A stretch of DNA of 64,000 nucleotides from a virus. The notes below the pieces were generated by a model. That model was not told the origin of the DNA and ran no database searches. It saw only the letters and a program-made list of their open reading frames with translations. Position 1 is the stretch's first letter. Each line of letters starts with the position of its first letter. The position numbers and the translations under genes are program-made. The stretch covers positions 48,477-112,476 of IMG/VR virus record IMGVR_UViG_3300010367_000012; one strand, written 5' to 3'. Shown piece by piece: positions 39,472-49,025 of this stretch.

Positions 39472-39891
39472 ATGGGTTCACAAATAAGCATCCCGTTTAC
39501 CGTTCTAGAAAATGGTTCGGTAGCGGTAGAAACTGATAATGACATTCAAGTCTCTCAGCGCATTGACGCTATTGTTTCCACTGAAATAGGACAGCGTGCT
39601 ATGAGAGCAAAGATGGGACTTCCTCTGTCCAGACTTCTCTTCGATACTAGTAGTACCTTCGTAGCTGTTGAAATGAAAGAACTAGTTACTCAGCAGTTAA
39701 ACGCATACGAGCCTGATATTGAGGTAGTATCTGTAGAGCCAAATACCGATCAGGCAAATAACGGAGTGGCCTCTGTGAACGTAAACTATCGACCAATCAT
39801 TAGCGCAGCCACTACAAGCGCTGTTGCTAATACAGTTACAGTACTTGTTGGTGGAACAGTAAAGGAAGGAGCCGTAAGTGGCAACAGTTAA
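39472..39891 (+). CDS. Baseplate wedge gp25-like protein
   Basis: This 139-residue protein has QVSQRIDAIVSTEIGQRAMRAKMGLPLSRLLFD and VVSVEPN..VNVNYRPI, the conserved core of the gp25/GPW family that starts sheath polymerisation from the baseplate. The stop region overlaps the GTG start of the gp6/J gene, as is usual for this pair. Confidence 0.9.
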   Translation: MGSQISIPFTVLENGSVAVETDNDIQVSQRIDAIVSTEIGQRAMRAKMGLPLSRLLFDTSSTFVAVEMKELVTQQLNAYEPDIEVVSVEPNTDQANNGVASVNVNYRPIISAATTSAVANTVTVLVGGTVKEGAVSGNS

Positions 39892-41404
39892 TGGCGTACC
39901 TGCTATCGACTACACGAGCAAGGACTACACCGGATTCATTACTTCCATGCTGGACTTTGCTAAGACAGCATTTCCAGAATGGACTAATCAGAATCCTGGC
40001 TCACTTGAAGTAATGCTTCTAGAATCTCTTGCTCGTGAGCTAGACGTTCTTTCTTACTACGGTGACCGTATTGTTTCTGAAGCATACATCGGTACCGCTA
40101 CTCAGCTATCTTCTGTTATCCAGTTGGCTGAGCTTCTGGGATACACCCCAGGACAGGCTCTAGCAGCCACAGGAACGGTTACTTTCCAGACTGCCACATC
40201 CTCTGGCTCTGTGTCTATTCCGCTCGCTACACAGGTAACTACGAATTACATCTCAAGCCTGAATGGTCCAATCGTATTTGAAACTACTCAGGCTGCAACA
40301 GTTCCAGGGAATGCGGGAACAGTAGTTGTTCCAGTTATTCAGGGCGTAACACAAGGGTCTGCTGTCTTTACCATCGGTAACTCAACAGCTACACCTTTCT
40401 CTATTACTACAGAGTTGATCGGAACCTCTGATGGTTCTGATCTACAGACATTTAGTCTGGCTAACAATCCTGTGGTGAGTGGTTCTATCACTGTCTACGT
40501 ACAGAACCCTGCCTTCGGAACTACAAGCGGACAAGATCCAATCCTTCCATGGAATCAGGTGCAGTCTCTTCAGCAGTCTGGTTCATCTGATCTAGCCTGG
40601 TCTCAGACAGTAGACGCTAATGGCGTTGTCACTGTCCACTTCGGTGATGGACTTAACGGAGCCGTTCCGCCTGCTGGTCTGAACATCTATGCGAACTATC
40701 GTGTTGGTGGAGGAACTGTAGGTAATCTTGCAGCGAACTCTATTACTGATATTGCCTCTGCAATTACAGGCGTTACTATCACAGCTTCCTCTTCTACTTC
40801 AGGTGGAACAGCGGCTGAGACTATTGATCAGATCAGAACTAATGCGCCTCGTGCATTCACTACTCAGCAAAGAGCAGTTACATTAGCTGACTATGGTAAT
40901 CTGGCTATGTCTTTGCCAGTTGTTTCACAAGCAAATGCTGTAGCGAATACCTACACCAACATCACGGTATACGTTACTGGTCAAGGAAATACTGTTCCAA
41001 CACAGGCAACGCTGGACACTGTGACAGCTTACCTACAGCCACTGTCTCTAGCTGGAACAGTCGTGACCTGTACAGCAGCAACGCTTGTACCGATCAACGT
41101 AGGCTCTGGTGGAAGCCCTGTGCTTATTGGTTGTAGCTCTCGCTACAGTCCAACATCAATTCAGATTCAGGCTGTACAGGCTATTCAGAATCTGTTCGCT
41201 CCAGCTAATACACAGCTTGGTGGACGAGTAACACTCAGTTCCGTCTACTCTGCTCTCTACGCCATCCCTGGTGTTCAGTACATTAATATTCCGCTGTTCG
41301 TCAGAAGCGATGCCACACAGTCTGGTGCGGCTGATATTCTTATGCGAAACTTTGAATTGCCTACCGCAGGAAATATCATCGTTACTGTAACGGCAACTAC
41401 ATAA
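39878..41404 (+). CDS. Baseplate wedge J/gp6-like protein
   Basis: This 508-residue protein starts with GTG inside the gp25-like gene. DYTSKDYTGFITSMLDFAKTAFPEW, LLESLARELDVLSYYGDRIVSEAY, FGDGLNGAVPPAGLNIYANYRVGGG and APRAFTTQQRAVTLADY are the hallmark segments of the baseplate J family. It forms the wedge core ring. Confidence 0.93.
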   Translation: MATVNGVPAIDYTSKDYTGFITSMLDFAKTAFPEWTNQNPGSLEVMLLESLARELDVLSYYGDRIVSEAYIGTATQLSSVIQLAELLGYTPGQALAATGTVTFQTATSSGSVSIPLATQVTTNYISSLNGPIVFETTQAATVPGNAGTVVVPVIQGVTQGSAVFTIGNSTATPFSITTELIGTSDGSDLQTFSLANNPVVSGSITVYVQNPAFGTTSGQDPILPWNQVQSLQQSGSSDLAWSQTVDANGVVTVHFGDGLNGAVPPAGLNIYANYRVGGGTVGNLAANSITDIASAITGVTITASSSTSGGTAAETIDQIRTNAPRAFTTQQRAVTLADYGNLAMSLPVVSQANAVANTYTNITVYVTGQGNTVPTQATLDTVTAYLQPLSLAGTVVTCTAATLVPINVGSGGSPVLIGCSSRYSPTSIQIQAVQAIQNLFAPANTQLGGRVTLSSVYSALYAIPGVQYINIPLFVRSDATQSGAADILMRNFELPTAGNIIVTVTATT

Positions 41405-41410
41405 GGAGAA

Positions 41411-42082
41411 ATGATGGTAGCGGTTTATCCAGCAGCTATTAAGAATTTTGCATACAGACAGGACTACACAGAGCTGGTAGAGGCTGCGGATGTTAACGTT
41501 TCATACGATGAGATCCGTGCGCTACAGACTACTCTGGGAACTAATCCCCAGCAAGAAACAATTGACGGAACACTGAAGAAGTATTCAAGTGTGAGTTCTC
41601 GTATATCTACAGTACGAAGAGGACTAGAGAATCCTTATGTAGGTGTAGCCGCACATGACATTCATGTTCCATTTAACAATGACTACATCCCTGCCTGGAC
41701 ATCCAAGGTAATGGACACACATGGAATGTGGAATGGTAGCTCTAATCTCACATGTAAGCGAGATGGAATCTATCACTTCGACTTCTATATCAGATGGCAC
41801 AAGGACAGCGTAGTTACTGCGAACCTTCTACCAGAGTTTGACCGTAGTGGAAAGCTACAGCTAGAGGCGCAGTTCACTGGTTCCTCAGCCTTCCTGACAT
41901 GTCAGACAGACTTCTTCCCACAGGGATTCAAGGACTTCGCACGTCAGTCATGTTCCATCACATTCCCATGGTATAAAAACAATACTCTTTACCTTCGTGC
42001 ATACCAGAGTTGTTATAAGGCAGGAACACTTATTGCGACGGTATATGCTACTATCGCATATCTAAGAGACCTACCATCATAA
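41411..42082 (+). CDS. Baseplate-associated protein with jelly-roll domain
   Basis: This 223-residue protein follows AAGGAG; ATG codons at 41411 and 41414 are both possible. The N-terminal part has VNVSYDEIRALQTTLGTNPQQ, common in minor tail proteins. Residues 90-223 are a beta-rich domain with KRDGIYHFDFYIRW, LQLEAQF and NTLYLRAYQSCYKAGT, resembling a C1q/TNF-like jelly roll. It probably trimerises and contacts the host. Family level only. Confidence 0.7.
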   Translation: MMVAVYPAAIKNFAYRQDYTELVEAADVNVSYDEIRALQTTLGTNPQQETIDGTLKKYSSVSSRISTVRRGLENPYVGVAAHDIHVPFNNDYIPAWTSKVMDTHGMWNGSSNLTCKRDGIYHFDFYIRWHKDSVVTANLLPEFDRSGKLQLEAQFTGSSAFLTCQTDFFPQGFKDFARQSCSITFPWYKNNTLYLRAYQSCYKAGTLIATVYATIAYLRDLPS

Positions 42083-42094
42083 TCAGGAGTTTAA

Positions 42095-44485
42095 ATGAGC
42101 CAAGGATATGGCGTTGATATTTATGGTTTGGCGTACTATGGATACTCTCAGCCACAAGATTACAGCGTAGCTCCTTTCGTTGCTAAGCAGTCAAACTATG
42201 GAGACATCGTTCTATCCTGGGCTTCTCCTAATACAACTTCCTGGAAGCAGCTACGACTAGTTAGAAGTACATACGGTTATCCTAATCATCCTGAAGACGG
42301 AACTACCCTTACTACTATCTATCCAGCAACAATCGTCAGAACGTACGATGACCCTCAGCTTGATGCTGGGGTCATCTATTACTACGCTATGTTCCTCTCT
42401 GTTGAGGCTCCTGCGTGGAGTTCTGGAAGTACCTACGCGCTGAATGCTCAGGTACTGTACAACGGTCTTTACTGGAGCAGTCTCCAGAATGGAAACACAA
42501 ACCACACACCCGCTGCTGGTTCAGCTTACTGGACGTCTTCCAGTTACATCCCAACATGGTATCCCGCTGGATATGCAGCCACACTAGCCTTGGGTAACCA
42601 GGGTTATACAAGCTTGCTGTACAACAGAACGCCACAGCCATACAAGTCCAACACTTCAGATACGTTTTCTAACAGTGAAGTAGAGAATCAGTCTCTTTAC
42701 AATTACGAATCTCTATTCGGATTCGGATTGGATATGATCAAGGCTGAGTATGATTCATACCTGAATCTCAGTGATGTGGATCTAGTTTCTGCTACACATC
42801 TGGATATCCTAGGTCAGCAGCTTGGAATCAATACAGATTATCTGTCTACTCCACAGCAAAGAAGACAGCGTATTAAGAATGCTGCGGTTAACTATCGCAT
42901 CAAGGGTGAGACACAGAGTATTCATAACCTTATCGCTGAGCTAGCAGGCTGGGACTCGTCAATTACCTATGCTCCTAACCTGTACAACAGCGCTGATCAG
43001 ACAGCCTTCGTGCACCCACAGAACGATGCATGGAATGCGAATACTACTTACTTCGTAGGTCAGAAAGTTCTGTACAACGGATATCAGTACAACAACACCA
43101 CACAGTCAAAGGGACAGGCTCAGGCTCCTACTGGAACCACTGCCTCTAACACATGGTGGTCTGCTGCTCAAATCTATATCCTTGACAACACAGTCAACAA
43201 GAATCCGCAGACAGGTTCATACTCTACTTGGGGATTCACTGGAGTCAGCGGAACTACTGGAAGCATGGAAGGTGTACGTACAGGTCTACCACACCCAACA
43301 GATACGACTATCAATAACTGGAATGCCCTGTCCTCTAGAGCTACCAATAACCCTGGTAACAGCTTCTACAATCTGGATTCCACATTCAAGTTGAATACTC
43401 CTGCGTATTCTTCTGGTACTAACTACGTAATCAATAACTACGTTCTGTACACAGACGGATATTACTACCAGGCATTGAAGCCTTCTGGCCCTGGTACACC
43501 TTATGGAGCTAAGACACCTGGAACAGACCAGAACTTCTGGAAGCCGTTCTACTACACCACTTCTGATACTCCTAACATTGTTCGTGATGGTATTCCTATT
43601 CAACAGCTACCTGTATGGAATACATCTACCACTTACAACATTGGTGACTACGTTCAGTACCAGGGAATTAAGTATCTGTGTACCAATAACAATGTGAACT
43701 CTGCTCCAACAGGTTATTACTACTCAAATGCTAACTGGGTATTCATTTCACCTTCTCAGAGAACAGTGGTTACCTCTTCTTACTGGGCTCGTAAGGTAAA
43801 CGATGCTGGAGCAAATACAACAGTTACCCCTTACTTGTACTTCTACGACAAAAAGGGCAACCTGATCAACAACACGTCATCTAACTACTCAGGCTACAAC
43901 GTAGGCTCAGAGGGCGTACTAGCTCGTCTAGTGGACGACTATCCAAACATGGCAGGATCTACCGAGACGTCTCTAGCGAACGCTCAGACGGACGGTACGC
44001 TTGCTTCAAGCACATGGGTGACTGTACCTTCAACGTCAGGAATCTGGCGTACCAGTTATGGAATGGCTTCTGTTGATCAGACAATCGCTGGAACAACAAC
44101 ATATGTCTATTCCACAGTTGACTGCGGTACTCCTTCTGGTCGTTTTGGAATGACATTCGTTACTGATTACGTAGACACAGCGCATAAGACTCATGGTCTT
44201 ATCTTTGCTAGGATTGATTCAAACAATTTCTACTACGTAACACGTACAAGTTTGCGTCAGGTAGTCGCTGGAGTTGACAGCCTTCTAGCTTCATGGACAC
44301 GTCTGCAAAATGGAGACCGTATCCTTGTTGATGCGGATACAGATATTGATGTGTTTAAGTACAAGCGCACTGGTGATGGTGCTCTAACTCGTATCGCTCA
44401 CTCTGTTGGTACAGGACCAGGCGATACAGGAATTGTTGGTCGAGCCGGTTTCATTCAGAAGTATTCAGCATCAGGAGCACTATAA
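42095..44485 (+). CDS. Tail protein I-like with four carbohydrate-binding repeats
   Basis: This 796-residue protein has a gpI-like helical core (about residues 200-285, with VDLVSATHLDILGQQLGINT and QRRQRIKNAAVNYRIKGE). Four copies of a short CBM5/12-like module, W/Y-x5-Y-x3-x-VLYxGxxY, occur near residues 105, 310, 434 and 506 (for example WSSGSTYALNAQVLYNG). The C-terminal 150 residues are a beta-sandwich. It would link wedge to fibres and bind cell-surface glycan. AGGAG precedes the ATG. Confidence 0.82.
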   Translation: MSQGYGVDIYGLAYYGYSQPQDYSVAPFVAKQSNYGDIVLSWASPNTTSWKQLRLVRSTYGYPNHPEDGTTLTTIYPATIVRTYDDPQLDAGVIYYYAMFLSVEAPAWSSGSTYALNAQVLYNGLYWSSLQNGNTNHTPAAGSAYWTSSSYIPTWYPAGYAATLALGNQGYTSLLYNRTPQPYKSNTSDTFSNSEVENQSLYNYESLFGFGLDMIKAEYDSYLNLSDVDLVSATHLDILGQQLGINTDYLSTPQQRRQRIKNAAVNYRIKGETQSIHNLIAELAGWDSSITYAPNLYNSADQTAFVHPQNDAWNANTTYFVGQKVLYNGYQYNNTTQSKGQAQAPTGTTASNTWWSAAQIYILDNTVNKNPQTGSYSTWGFTGVSGTTGSMEGVRTGLPHPTDTTINNWNALSSRATNNPGNSFYNLDSTFKLNTPAYSSGTNYVINNYVLYTDGYYYQALKPSGPGTPYGAKTPGTDQNFWKPFYYTTSDTPNIVRDGIPIQQLPVWNTSTTYNIGDYVQYQGIKYLCTNNNVNSAPTGYYYSNANWVFISPSQRTVVTSSYWARKVNDAGANTTVTPYLYFYDKKGNLINNTSSNYSGYNVGSEGVLARLVDDYPNMAGSTETSLANAQTDGTLASSTWVTVPSTSGIWRTSYGMASVDQTIAGTTTYVYSTVDCGTPSGRFGMTFVTDYVDTAHKTHGLIFARIDSNNFYYVTRTSLRQVVAGVDSLLASWTRLQNGDRILVDADTDIDVFKYKRTGDGALTRIAHSVGTGPGDTGIVGRAGFIQKYSASGAL

Positions 44486-46888
44486 ATGGCAAATCCAAAA
44501 ATTAGTACCCTAACCGATATCTTTCAGGTAGATGGTTTTGGTTTCTTTGGCTTTGGTGACGGGGGATTCGGTGGTTCATACGAGCTGCCGAATCCTCAGT
44601 GGAACACCAACAGCGGAAGCTACGGCTTTGATCCCATAGTAGGTCGTCCTTACATTGAGGCTACTAATACACCAAGCTATGTCGGTGCTTCTCTATATGA
44701 TCTAGAAGAAAGCAGCTTCTTTGCCAAGGTAACTCCAGCTCCTTCAGGTACTGGTGGTATTCAGACTGGTCTTCTGATTCGTTTCGACAGACACAATTAT
44801 GTCGAGATGTCTTATGGACCTAATGGCCAGTTCAATGCTTATGTGTCTATTGATTCCGATATCACTGTTGCCACTATGCCTGAGTATGACGCTACGGCTC
44901 ATGCCTTCTGGAGAATTCGCAACGAAGATCCTGTAAACCTATTCTTTGATACATCTCCCGATGGTCAGACATGGACAGAACAGGGCTTCGTTCCTTTCCA
45001 GTGGGACATCACCAGCGTAACGGTATCCTTCTTTGCTGGTTTCTCTGGGCTAGAGAATCCGTATAACCTAGCGTACGTATCCAATATCAATACTCCTGCT
45101 TCTACCTTGCAGCTTTCAGGTAGCGTTAACGGACGTACATCTATTGGCGGAGCCTACAGAATCACAGATCCAAATGCTTTGTCTGGTTCTGCAAATGCTC
45201 AGGCTGGTTTCCGTGGAAAGTTCACAGCTACTCTGGGTATTCCAGAGGGCGGACTTACCGACTTCGCTTTCAATTTTAATCTACAAAGTGTTGATCCGGC
45301 TATCCTTAACCAGTGGACTCCTTCTAACTTCCTGAACTTCACAGGTACTAGCACTACTCTTAACTCTGCAAGTTGGCAGAGAGAATTCAATGCTTTCCAG
45401 ATCCCTATGCCTTATAGAGATGGAAGCTATTTCCCTCCTGCTGCTTATGTAGATACTCAGTACAACGTCAGCTTCTCACCTGACACTACCAATCAGAACC
45501 TGATGACCAGTGTTCAGATGGAACAGACATCAGGTCTGGATAACAGACTGCCTATCGACGCTTCTCTTTATCAGAATGGCTGTGCCTATTCTGGAAGCAG
45601 TTGTAGCATTACCCGCAGTTCCGAGCATGCTTTGAATGGTCAGTACGCTGGAAGAATCTCTAGCTCTACTGCTCCTATCGCTATTGGTGACGGTAACTTG
45701 GCTTACTGGTTGATTCCTCAGCGTAAGGCAATGGTTTCTGTTAGAAATGACGGACTAGGTACACAGGAATCCTTCTTCGGAAGTGTTTATTTCTCTACTA
45801 CCAGAGCGAATACTATTTGGTTCGCTAGCATGGTCTATTACGATGTGAACTGGAATATCATTTCAGGTTCTACATCAGGTAGCACGTATACACATACCTC
45901 TATCACTAATAAGAACACCCATCCTGGTGGAGGAGTGTGGAGACAGGGAACTGTCTATGACAACAACGTACCAGCCAACGCAGTATACGCTGCGGTTGTA
46001 CCAGTCATTCAGAATCCTTCCAGCCTAGCTGAAATCACCTATGTAAGCAATCACTCTGTGACTACAGCTTCTATTGGATTCACTGAGACACCTTCTGCTT
46101 ATCAGCACCCAAGAACAGCACAGATTAGCGTAAAGGCTGACCGTGTGAACTACGTTCTGAATTCTGGATTCAATGCAGGATCTAACTATTGGTTCAATGG
46201 AGTTGTTGGTGTATCAGGTTCTCCTATTCCAGGAACAATGGTCTGGGACAGCACAGTAGGTTACGGCTCAGCAGGTTCTTTGAGATATGACGTTGTACCA
46301 ATCAGCGGTACCTTCACTGGTAACTCTGGTTCAAAGATCGGTCTAGCCACACAGGCTAACTTCAATGGTGGATCTAGACAACCTGTTGTCCAAGGACTGA
46401 AGATTGGTCATACATATACCGTCACAGCTTGGGTTAATCAAGGCGATAACTGTCCCGATATTTACATGGATTTCCGAGACAGTAACTCACTAGGTTTGAC
46501 AGGGGTAAGTACAAACTCCACCAAGATTACTAATCCAGAAAGAATAGATGGAAATTGGACCAGAATCCAAGCCACTTATACGGTTCCTCCATCAGGATTA
46601 AGTGAGTATTATTTCTACTTCTATGTGAAGTTCCCAGATCTAGCTCATGCTCCTTTCTCATACTGGATTGATTCAATCATGGTTGAAGAGGCTGTTGATT
46701 ACCAGGGATACTTTGATGGTGGATATGCTTCTGCTGATTACAAGTGGGAATCTGGAGGAGCAGTTAACCTTTCTCGTTCTTACTACTACAAGGACTATGG
46801 AAATAAGTTCCTAAGACTTAATGCTGCACTACCTAATGTTCTTCCAGTAGGAGAGTATTACAATCTCCTATTTGCTCAACCAGTTTAA
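44486..46888 (+). CDS. Large tail-tip protein with lectin-like domains
   Basis: This 800-residue protein starts directly after the stop of the previous gene. The N-terminus is Gly/Phe-rich (DGFGFFGFGDGGFGG), followed by a concanavalin-like domain (about residues 60-190: GLLIRFDRHNYVEMSYG, AFWRIRN, FDTSPDGQTW). Later parts are beta-sandwich modules; residues 545-700 resemble a carbohydrate-binding module (NYVLNSGFNAGSNYWFNG). Last gene of the tail block. Role: receptor contact, inferred. Confidence 0.75.
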   Translation: MANPKISTLTDIFQVDGFGFFGFGDGGFGGSYELPNPQWNTNSGSYGFDPIVGRPYIEATNTPSYVGASLYDLEESSFFAKVTPAPSGTGGIQTGLLIRFDRHNYVEMSYGPNGQFNAYVSIDSDITVATMPEYDATAHAFWRIRNEDPVNLFFDTSPDGQTWTEQGFVPFQWDITSVTVSFFAGFSGLENPYNLAYVSNINTPASTLQLSGSVNGRTSIGGAYRITDPNALSGSANAQAGFRGKFTATLGIPEGGLTDFAFNFNLQSVDPAILNQWTPSNFLNFTGTSTTLNSASWQREFNAFQIPMPYRDGSYFPPAAYVDTQYNVSFSPDTTNQNLMTSVQMEQTSGLDNRLPIDASLYQNGCAYSGSSCSITRSSEHALNGQYAGRISSSTAPIAIGDGNLAYWLIPQRKAMVSVRNDGLGTQESFFGSVYFSTTRANTIWFASMVYYDVNWNIISGSTSGSTYTHTSITNKNTHPGGGVWRQGTVYDNNVPANAVYAAVVPVIQNPSSLAEITYVSNHSVTTASIGFTETPSAYQHPRTAQISVKADRVNYVLNSGFNAGSNYWFNGVVGVSGSPIPGTMVWDSTVGYGSAGSLRYDVVPISGTFTGNSGSKIGLATQANFNGGSRQPVVQGLKIGHTYTVTAWVNQGDNCPDIYMDFRDSNSLGLTGVSTNSTKITNPERIDGNWTRIQATYTVPPSGLSEYYFYFYVKFPDLAHAPFSYWIDSIMVEEAVDYQGYFDGGYASADYKWESGGAVNLSRSYYYKDYGNKFLRLNAALPNVLPVGEYYNLLFAQPV

Positions 46889-46900
46889 AGATAACTAATT

Positions 46901-46943
46901 AAAAGAGAGAGATATAGATAACCTATATCTCTCTCTTTTTATT
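46901..46943 (+). terminator. Strong rho-independent terminator at end of virion block
   Basis: AAAGAGAGAGATATAG (46902-46917) pairs over 16 bp with CTATATCTCTCTCTTT (46923-46938), has a 5-nt loop and runs into TTTTT. The block from terminase onward ends here. Confidence 0.95.
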
Positions 46944-47026
46944 TATATACATATATGTTTAAGAGGGTACTACGCTACCGTCCGTCCGTCAAGTCTGCTA
47001 TGCTGTCCTCTCAACTAAGGAGAAAC

Positions 47027-47302
47027 ATGGAATTTATCATAACCTGCCTAGCTGTGCTCTGGGCTTGGGTGTTAATTAAGAGCTTTTTATATTCATATCT
47101 TTACCAGATACCTGACTGGTTGATCCACTTGACAGTCATCCCTGGACTGGCGTACCTTGCTCTACATGCACCAGCGCAGTACGTACTGATCGCTGCTGTT
47201 GCTGGTGGAGTACTGCTACTTCATGGACTAGTGACTCAGGGTATACCCGCAGTTCGCAACACAGTCACGAGACGGAGATCAAACATTCCGCCTCCGCCTT
47301 GA
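47027..47302 (+). CDS. Small membrane protein, holin candidate
   Basis: ATG 47027 with AAGGAG upstream is preferred over ATG 46955. The 91-residue product has three hydrophobic stretches: residues 2-25 (FIITCLAVLWAWVLIKSFLY), about 30-47 (LIHLTVIPGLAYLALHA) and 50-68 (YVLIAAVAGGVLLLHGLV). A basic, proline tail (VTRRRSNIPPPP) follows. Multi-helix topology plus basic C-terminus fits a class I holin, but no endolysin is adjacent, so the role is uncertain. A TATGCT at 46999 may be its -10 box. Confidence 0.7.
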   Translation: MEFIITCLAVLWAWVLIKSFLYSYLYQIPDWLIHLTVIPGLAYLALHAPAQYVLIAAVAGGVLLLHGLVTQGIPAVRNTVTRRRSNIPPPP

Positions 47303-47358
47303 CAGATGCAGACGAACCACCTACATTCGTAGCAACACAAACGCCAAGGAGGCACTGA

Positions 47359-48351
47359 ATGACCCGCGAGTTCGATAAGGACCTGACCATCATGGTTGTA
47401 GGTTCCGGCAACGTTACCATGCAGCACCTGGAAGAGTCCATGGCTGAGTGGATCTTCGGTCCTGTGGAGGAGCGAGAGGTTCACGTTATCCTGCCTCTGC
47501 TCTCCAACATGGGTGGTGCTCTGCGCAACCTGATTAAGCTGGGTAAGGAGTGGGAGTTTAAGTTCACGGCTATTCATCCCACTGGCGTTTCAATGACGAA
47601 GGAGATCTCTGCTCTCCCCGAGGATTCTTTTATTCACGTTGATCACGAGCGTGAAGCCCTTGAGGCTGGTCTGTCTCTTCTGACTGCTGCTCACAGGGGT
47701 GGCCATGAGACTGCATTCATTCATGCCTATAACCCTGAGAACACTTATGAGAAGGACAATCCTGCCCTCTCTGACTTTGAGATCATTGGGGATGCCAAGA
47801 ACTATCAGTGGCTTTCTACCCTGAATCTCTGTGAGGGTCTGGTGGATTCCTTTGAGGGATACAAGTCTACGGATGAGATCCTGAAGGAGGAGAGGCTTCA
47901 GCGAGAGTTTGAGGAGAAGCAAAAGGCTGAGGAAGCTGCTAATCCCGCTCCTGAGAAGAAGGCTCCTGCGCCCCGTAAGCGGGCTGCAAAGAAGGTTGAG
48001 CCCCAGGAGTCCAAGCCGCTGGTTACAGAGCCTGAGAAGCCCCTTCAGGAGCCGTCTGAGCCTATCTGTGCCTGTGATGAGCAGACTCTTCTTCAGGTTC
48101 ACACCAAGGAGCGTTGCTATGATCTTGAGACTGATCCTCGTAACGAGTTGTCTGCTGACGTTCCTATCGTCATCGGTCCTGCTCCTGACATTCAGGAGGA
48201 CATCCGTGAGGCTCATGCTCAGGTTGAGAAGCGCAATATGGTTGCAGTCTCTCGTGATGATCTCGCTGAGCTGAGTCAGAACATCAAGGAGCTTACTGGT
48301 TCCTTCGGTAAGATCATGGACACGTTCACTCGCATTCTTAAGGATGGCTAA
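47359..48351 (+). CDS. Unknown protein with alpha/beta N-domain and basic linker
   Basis: This 330-residue protein starts behind AGGAGG. The N-terminal 165 residues alternate strands and helices (LTIMVVGSGNVTMQHLEESM, EVHVILPLLSN, FTAIHPTGVSM, HETAFIHAYNP), suggesting a Rossmann-like nucleotide-binding fold such as the SLOG group; this is tentative. A charged coiled coil and a KKAPAPRKRAAKKV linker (about 195-215) follow, and then a C-terminal part with CACDEQ and a helical end. It heads the replication block. Function unknown. Confidence 0.7.
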   Translation: MTREFDKDLTIMVVGSGNVTMQHLEESMAEWIFGPVEEREVHVILPLLSNMGGALRNLIKLGKEWEFKFTAIHPTGVSMTKEISALPEDSFIHVDHEREALEAGLSLLTAAHRGGHETAFIHAYNPENTYEKDNPALSDFEIIGDAKNYQWLSTLNLCEGLVDSFEGYKSTDEILKEERLQREFEEKQKAEEAANPAPEKKAPAPRKRAAKKVEPQESKPLVTEPEKPLQEPSEPICACDEQTLLQVHTKERCYDLETDPRNELSADVPIVIGPAPDIQEDIREAHAQVEKRNMVAVSRDDLAELSQNIKELTGSFGKIMDTFTRILKDG

Positions 48352-48665
48352 TGGTATTTAAAGGCCGCTGCCAGAGAGATATGACTTGTATTCTCGATAA
48401 CGGCCACCTAGATGAATGTAAATTCACTAAGTGGCCAACGGCAGAAGAACTAAAAAAGCTGAAGCAAGTTGGTGGAGATCACTATGAGAAGATGGCTATC
48501 CAGCCATGGGAAGTGATCGAACGTGGAGACCTTGACTTCTGGGAAGGCAACGTGGTTAAGTACGTCATGCGTTACCGAGCCAAGAATGGTCTAGAGGATC
48601 TTAAGAAGGCTCGACAGCACCTTGACTACTTGATCGAAAGGGAGCAGAAGCATGGCACTAGCTGA
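48351..48665 (+). CDS. DUF3310 (SaV-like) protein
   Basis: This 104-residue protein contains VGGDHYEKMAIQPWEVIERG followed by DFWEGNVVKYVMRYRAKNG and LEDLKKARQHLDYLIE, the diagnostic core of the DUF3310 family found near phage replication and nucleotide metabolism genes; members are helical and their activity is not settled. The N-terminus has an extra CxxD/CxF segment. ATG overlaps the previous stop (TAATGG). Confidence 0.87.
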   Translation: MVFKGRCQRDMTCILDNGHLDECKFTKWPTAEELKKLKQVGGDHYEKMAIQPWEVIERGDLDFWEGNVVKYVMRYRAKNGLEDLKKARQHLDYLIEREQKHGTS

Positions 48666-48933
48666 TTTCGTCTTTGAGATTAAGATGGACGAATGGCCTG
48701 AGTGGATCGGCAATGAGTTGTATTCCACTAAGGATCTCGCTGAGTACTTTGGCATTCAGGATTTTGAGAATACCTTCTACGATAGGTATTTCGCTGACTA
48801 TCCTGACGCTGAGTCGCCTGGTGAATTCAAGTGGGAGTTCGTCAGCAAGGGTCTCTACCACCTGTATGAGGATGGATCTCCTACGGGTGTCTCTATGAAG
48901 TTCCGCCATGTATATTCAGGAGGTAAGACGTGA
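48652..48933 (+). CDS. Hypothetical protein, 93 aa
   Basis: It overlaps the DUF3310 gene by 14 bases. It is acidic and aromatic (FVFEIKMDEWPEWIGNELY, FENTFYDRYFADYPDAES) with a beta end (LYHLYEDGS, VSMKFRHVYS). No family recognised. AGGGAG upstream of the ATG and coupling to both neighbours support it. Confidence 0.7.
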   Translation: MALADFVFEIKMDEWPEWIGNELYSTKDLAEYFGIQDFENTFYDRYFADYPDAESPGEFKWEFVSKGLYHLYEDGSPTGVSMKFRHVYSGGKT

Positions 48934-49025
48934 TTGTTCTTGCTGTAATCGGTGGAATCGTAGTCGGAAAGTACGTCATTCAGGGATTCACAGCTCTATG
49001 GATTCTGCTTAGGTGGGGTAAGTGA
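48930..49025 (+). CDS. Single-helix membrane microprotein, 31 aa
   Basis: A GTG start at 48930 lies six bases after AGGAGG and overlaps the upstream stop; TGA is at 49023-49025 and overlaps the next GTG. The peptide is one hydrophobic helix (VLAVIGGIVVGKYVIQGFTALW) with a basic end (LRWGK). The strong RBS and double overlap argue that it is real. Possibly a small membrane regulator; no homology known. Confidence 0.65.
   Translation: MIVLAVIGGIVVGKYVIQGFTALWILLRWGK

Noticed and set aside
47590-48216. 208-codon minus-strand frame
   Set aside because: Leu/Arg/Ser-rich shadow of a well-supported plus-strand gene.
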